Shown here piece after piece: positions 6,627 to 9,007 of a stretch of DNA of 9,007 nucleotides (positions within the stretch are counted from its first letter, which is position 1; each line of letters opens with the position of its first letter). The notes under the pieces were generated by a model. The model was not told the origin of the DNA. It worked only from the letters and a program-made list of their open reading frames with translations, and searched no databases. Made by a program: the position numbers and the translations under genes. Source of the stretch: an uncultured Eubacteriales bacterium (GTDB lineage Bacteria > Bacillota > Clostridia > Oscillospirales > Feifaniaceae); contig CABRXB010000034.1 of assembly GCA_902474785.1 (NCBI GenBank), forward strand, positions 1 through 9,007, read 5' to 3'.

Positions 6627-7787
6627 AAACAAAAAAACAGACTTTGGGCGCTGATTCTCCCGGTCGTCCTTTTGCTGGCGCTGTGTCTTTCAGTCCTGGC
6701 TGCCATGGATGACACCGGCTTTTCCGATGTGGCAAAAGACGCATGGTATGCCGACGCTGTCAACCATGTCAAGGAGGCCGGGCTGATGCAGGGCGTCACC
6801 CAGACCCTTTTTTCACCCGATTCCCCGCTGACCCGCTCCATGCTGGTCACCATTTTACACCGGGAGGCCGGCAGCCCCACACCCGAACACCGCCCCGATT
6901 TTTCCGACGTCGAGCCCGGCTGGTACTATGACGCCGTGGCCTGGGCAAGCGAAAATGAGCTTGTCAACGGATATGGAAACGGCCGGTTCGGGCCAGACGA
7001 CCCCGTGACCCGCGAGCAGCTTGTCACCATCCTGTGGCGACATGCAAGCGGCGCTGCCGCAGACAACGCCGAGCCCTTTGCCGACCAGCTTGCCATCTCC
7101 GAGTATGCCGTGAGCGCAGTGGCCTGGGCAAGACAGCAGGGGCTTGTGGGCGGCAGAGACGGAAATCTGTTCGACCCACGCGCCAGCGCCACCCGCGCGG
7201 AGGTCGCAACCATTCTCACGCACCTTTTACAGTCTGCGCAGCAGCCCGCCCCCGCCCCCACGGAGCCCGAGCAGACGCCCTCAAACACCGAAGAACCTCG
7301 CGTGTTGATCGCCTATTTCTCCGCCACAGGCAACACCAAAACCGTAGCGGAGCATCTGGCGCGCGCGCTCGATGCCGACCTGTTTGAAATCGTCGCGCAA
7401 ACTCCCTACACCTCTGACGATCTCAATTACAACAACTCCTCCAGCCGCTCGAGCACGGAGATGAACGACCCGCTCTCCCGCCCCGCCATCTCGGGCAGCG
7501 TTGAAAACTTTGAGACGTACGACGTCGTCTTTTTGGGCTATCCCATCTGGTTCGGGCAGGCGCCGCGCATCATCAGCACCTTTTTAGAGCAATACGACTT
7601 TTCAGATAAGACCATCATTCCCTTTTGCACCTCCGGAAGCAGCGGCATTGGCGCAAGCGCCGACAATTTGCATGCCCTTTGCCCGGACACAACCACCTGG
7701 ATTGACGGAAGACGCTTTGGAGGCTCTGCCACCCAAGCCGATGTGACGCAGTGGGCAACCGGCCTGTCTCTCTTCTCCGCCTCTTAA
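6624..7787 (+). CDS. Exported SLH-repeat protein with C-terminal flavodoxin domain
   Basis: This is a 387-residue protein from GTG. Residues 1-27 are a Sec-type signal peptide: basic KQKNR, a Leu/Val core, then SVLAA; there is no twin-arginine motif and no lipobox. Three SLH repeats follow at about 33-82, 93-142 and 152-202, with FSDV or FAD openings and TRSM, TREQ and TRAE endings. SLH repeats bind cell-wall polysaccharide in Gram-positive bacteria. A Pro/Gln/Glu-rich linker (about 203-225) leads to a flavodoxin_4-like domain (226-387) with the FMN phosphate loop SATGNTKT (233-240) and GYPIWFG (305-311). The predicted product is a wall-anchored flavoprotein outside the membrane, perhaps an electron carrier or oxidoreductase. 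A second flavodoxin gene starts 42 bases downstream, so they are probably one operon. How FMN would be loaded after Sec export is unclear. Confidence 0.9.
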   Translation: MKQKNRLWALILPVVLLLALCLSVLAAMDDTGFSDVAKDAWYADAVNHVKEAGLMQGVTQTLFSPDSPLTRSMLVTILHREAGSPTPEHRPDFSDVEPGWYYDAVAWASENELVNGYGNGRFGPDDPVTREQLVTILWRHASGAAADNAEPFADQLAISEYAVSAVAWARQQGLVGGRDGNLFDPRASATRAEVATILTHLLQSAQQPAPAPTEPEQTPSNTEEPRVLIAYFSATGNTKTVAEHLARALDADLFEIVAQTPYTSDDLNYNNSSSRSSTEMNDPLSRPAISGSVENFETYDVVFLGYPIWFGQAPRIISTFLEQYDFSDKTIIPFCTSGSSGIGASADNLHALCPDTTTWIDGRRFGGSATQADVTQWATGLSLFSAS

Positions 7788-7814
7788 CATCCGTTTTTCC
7801 CATTCGTCTTTTGG

Positions 7815-7832
7815 AAAGGAGTTTTTTCCATG
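7815..7832 (+). promoter_or_regulatory. Ribosome binding site of the second flavodoxin
   Basis: AAAGGAG at 7815-7821 is eight bases before ATG 7830. It is strong and well placed, indicating that this reading frame was a real gene before it was interrupted. Confidence 0.75.
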
Positions 7833-8225
7833 GCAAACAAAATCTTGATCGCCTGGTATTCCCATTCGGGCAACACGCAGCGCGTGGCAAAGGAACTCGC
7901 CGCCGTCACAGGGGGCGACCTGTGCCCGATCGAACCCGTCACGCCCTATCCCCCCACATACCAGCAGGTGTTGGCGCAATCCGAAAAGGAGATCAAGGCG
8001 GGGTTTTGCCCCGAGCTCAAGGCATTCGCCTTCGACCTTCTCAACTACGATGTGATCTTCGTCGGAACGCCCAACTGGTATGGCACCATCGCGCCGCCGG
8101 CGACCACCTTTCTGAAACATCCGGCCCTGTCCGGCAAGGTGGTGGCCCCCTTCGTCACCCACGGGGGCGGAGGCGCCGCCACACCCTATCGCGACATCAA
8201 AGAGCTGTGCAAGGGCGCTTTCTGA
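7830..8225 (+). CDS. Cytosolic flavodoxin, C-terminally truncated by an insertion
   Basis: The reading frame gives 131 residues. It is a flavodoxin-fold protein with an N-terminal beta strand and FMN phosphate loop (ILIAWYSHSGNT, residues 5-16), an NWYGT loop and a THGGGG segment, all typical of small flavodoxin-family proteins. It has no signal peptide, so it is cytosolic, unlike its upstream homologue. It stops abruptly after DIKELCKGAF, where relatives continue through one more strand and helix. The missing tail (FDAYGGG onward) lies in the same frame at 8277-8354, beyond an AT-rich patch with three in-frame TGA codons. The gene is therefore probably broken, lacking its last strand and helix; residual activity is doubtful. 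Partners and substrate are unknown. It could act in the same redox pathway as the SLH-flavodoxin. Confidence 0.85.
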   Translation: MANKILIAWYSHSGNTQRVAKELAAVTGGDLCPIEPVTPYPPTYQQVLAQSEKEIKAGFCPELKAFAFDLLNYDVIFVGTPNWYGTIAPPATTFLKHPALSGKVVAPFVTHGGGGAATPYRDIKELCKGAF

Positions 8226-8292
8226 AGAACAAAAGAAATTTATTGAAAAGTATTTCAAAAATGAAATATATCCTGTTTTGACGCCTATGGCG
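8221..8292 (+). other. AT-rich patch encoding a polyphosphate kinase (PPK1)-like fragment
   Basis: Bases 8223-8276 have 11 G/C in 54, against clearly GC-rich surroundings. In a frame different from the flavodoxin (codons from 8221) they read SEEQ, then KKFIEKYFKNEIYPVLTP, then MA. This resembles the PPK1 segment usually written YF...FPVLTPLAVD, just before the conserved PFP block. Codons are AAA, GAA, ATT and TAT, as in a low-GC bacterium. There is no start, no binding site and no continuation, so this is a fragment, not a gene. The match to PPK1 is by recognition, not a search. The last 16 bases or so also encode FDAYG of the flavodoxin, so the right junction may have formed at microhomology. 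Confidence 0.65.
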
Positions 8293-8357
8293 GCGGCAGC
8301 GCGCAATTGCGCGCCGAGCTGGAGAGCTGGGTGAAACGCGTCGAGGCGCTTGTCTGA
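8277..8357 (+). pseudogene. Detached C-terminal remnant of the second flavodoxin
   Basis: In the same frame as the gene at 7830, these codons read FDAYGGGSAQLRAELESW and then VKRVEALV before TGA (8355-8357). This is the expected final loop and amphipathic helix of the flavodoxin family, with GC-rich codons like the rest of the gene. There is no start codon or binding site, so it is probably not translated alone. Confidence 0.75.
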
Positions 8358-8588
8358 GGGCGCAAACCTCCCCAAAAAGGCGGCTGAAAACGCCTGCGTG
8401 ACAAGGCGACTGCCCGCTTCCCTCCTGAACCGCTGACAGAAAAAGCGCCCTTTTCGCCGTGGGCCCAGTGCCGCTCGATTTCTCCGCTGCGCTGCGTGAA
8501 CCCACCTTTGCAGGGCTCTGGCGTCTTCTGGTCTGCTTGTGGTTCATGAAAGGGCACGAGGCAAAAGACCTTTCCATTTGAATCAAGC
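8358..8588 (+). other. Intergenic region between the flavodoxin remnant and the CMD gene
   Basis: About 230 bases with no supported gene. A 40-codon frame at 8459-8581 lacks a binding site and looks accidental. AGGCG and CGCCT around 8378-8395 could form a small stem, but no T tract follows. No clear terminator or promoter was found, so readthrough into the next gene is possible. Confidence 0.4.
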
Positions 8589-8605
8589 AAGGAGATGATT
8601 TTGTG
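8589..8605 (+). promoter_or_regulatory. Ribosome binding site setting the GTG start at 8603
   Basis: AAGGAG at 8589-8594 is eight bases before GTG 8603. The first in-frame ATG is ten codons further on, at 8633, and lacks such a site, so GTG is the chosen start. Confidence 0.8.
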
Positions 8606-9007
8606 GGCCGAGCAAAAACAGCAGAACAAACCATGCAAGCCCTCTTTGGTCAGGCGCGGCCTGCCCTGGCGCACACCGATCCCGATTTTGTCGACATCAA
8701 GACGCGGCTGATCTACGGCGAGGTCTATGAACAGGTCAGCCTCGACCCCGGCATGCGAGAGCTGCTCATCCTGACGGTGGGTATTGTCAACCAGACGATC
8801 AAGGAGGTTGCGCTTCACACCAGCGCCGCGCTGCATGTGGGCGCCACGCCCGCTCAAATCAAAGAGGCGGCCTACCATTGCGCCCCTTATATCGGCGTCG
8901 GCAAGGCGGAGGCAGCCCTGACCGCCATCAACGACGTCCTGGCCGAGCGGGGAATCTCCCTGCCGCTTCCCAGCGCAAGCACAACCGATGAGCAGACCCG
9001 GCTTGAG
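8603..9007 (+). CDS. Carboxymuconolactone decarboxylase (CMD)-family protein, 3' end outside window
   Basis: The frame is open from GTG 8603 to the last base, giving 135 residues. Residues about 31-115 match the CMD helical fold: a RELLILTVG helix (52-60), ALHTSAALHVGATPAQIKEA (70-89), then YHCAPYIGVGKAEAAL (91-106). The peroxidase-type CxxC of AhpD proteins is absent; one Cys (93) is visible. The ending LPLPSASTTDEQTRLE resembles the linker that in many Bacillota proteins of this family joins two CMD domains, so a second domain may lie beyond the edge. Members are cytosolic and many are annotated only by fold, so decarboxylase activity is not claimed. It follows the flavodoxin genes in the same direction and may share their redox or stress-related pathway. 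Confidence 0.88.
   Translation, partial: MGRAKTAEQTMQALFGQARPALAHTDPDFVDIKTRLIYGEVYEQVSLDPGMRELLILTVGIVNQTIKEVALHTSAALHVGATPAQIKEAAYHCAPYIGVGKAEAALTAINDVLAERGISLPLPSASTTDEQTRLE

Noticed and set aside
8223..8357. TGA recoding that would let the second flavodoxin read through to FDAYGGG
   Set aside because: The patch has three in-frame stops, all TGA (8223, 8244, 8262), but TGA ends the EAL-HPt gene at 1040-1042, the kinase uses TGG freely with no internal TGA, and the peptide encoded there does not resemble a flavodoxin.
8208..8455. Imperfect inverted match between AAGGGCGCTTTCTG (near 8212) and CAGAAAAAGCGCCCTT (near 8437)
   Set aside because: Needs a two-base bulge and spans over 200 bases; no transposase or target duplication, so not taken as insertion element ends.
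8459..8581. 40-codon frame from GTG between the flavodoxin remnant and the CMD gene
   Set aside because: No binding site and no recognisable sequence; likely chance.

Overview
The window looks like a GC-rich member of the Bacillota, probably class Clostridia. This rests on gene style, not on any marker gene: S-layer homology (SLH) repeats on a Sec-type signal peptide, a very large cytosolic multi-PAS hybrid kinase, strong AGGAGG-type ribosome binding sites, and a flavodoxin / carboxymuconolactone decarboxylase neighbourhood. All supported genes are on the + strand. No rRNA, tRNA, CRISPR array or transposase was seen.

Region 1 (1-5636) is a two-gene signalling unit. It opens inside a gene that enters from the left, encoding a degenerate EAL domain followed by an HPt domain. 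A 1536-residue cytosolic hybrid histidine kinase overlaps its end by 17 bases. The kinase has about nine PAS-like segments, HisKA, HATPase_c and a receiver. Together they can form a His-Asp-His relay: kinase H1169, receiver D1465, then the HPt histidine encoded at 845-847. The final receiver is not in the window. The EAL domain lacks several metal-binding residues and is probably a binding or scaffold domain.

Region 2 (5637-6623) is almost 1 kb with no convincing gene. It holds a 14-base direct repeat, a weak terminator-like hairpin, and an unusual junction where a near-consensus promoter (TTTACA, 17 bases, TATAAT) overlaps a strong intrinsic terminator. It ends in a hairpin-rich leader before the next gene.

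Region 3 (6624-9007) is a redox-type cluster: an exported SLH-flavodoxin fusion, a small cytosolic flavodoxin, and the start of a carboxymuconolactone decarboxylase-family protein that runs off the right edge. The small flavodoxin is broken near its C-terminus by about 54 bases of very AT-rich DNA (11 G/C of 54). In another frame that DNA reads as a piece of polyphosphate kinase; the lost flavodoxin tail resumes right after it. This is either a short-patch illegitimate recombination or an assembly chimera.

The strongest leads are the ppk-like patch, the wall-anchored flavodoxin, the inactive-looking EAL-HPt partner with a possible internal start, and the overlapping promoter and terminator.
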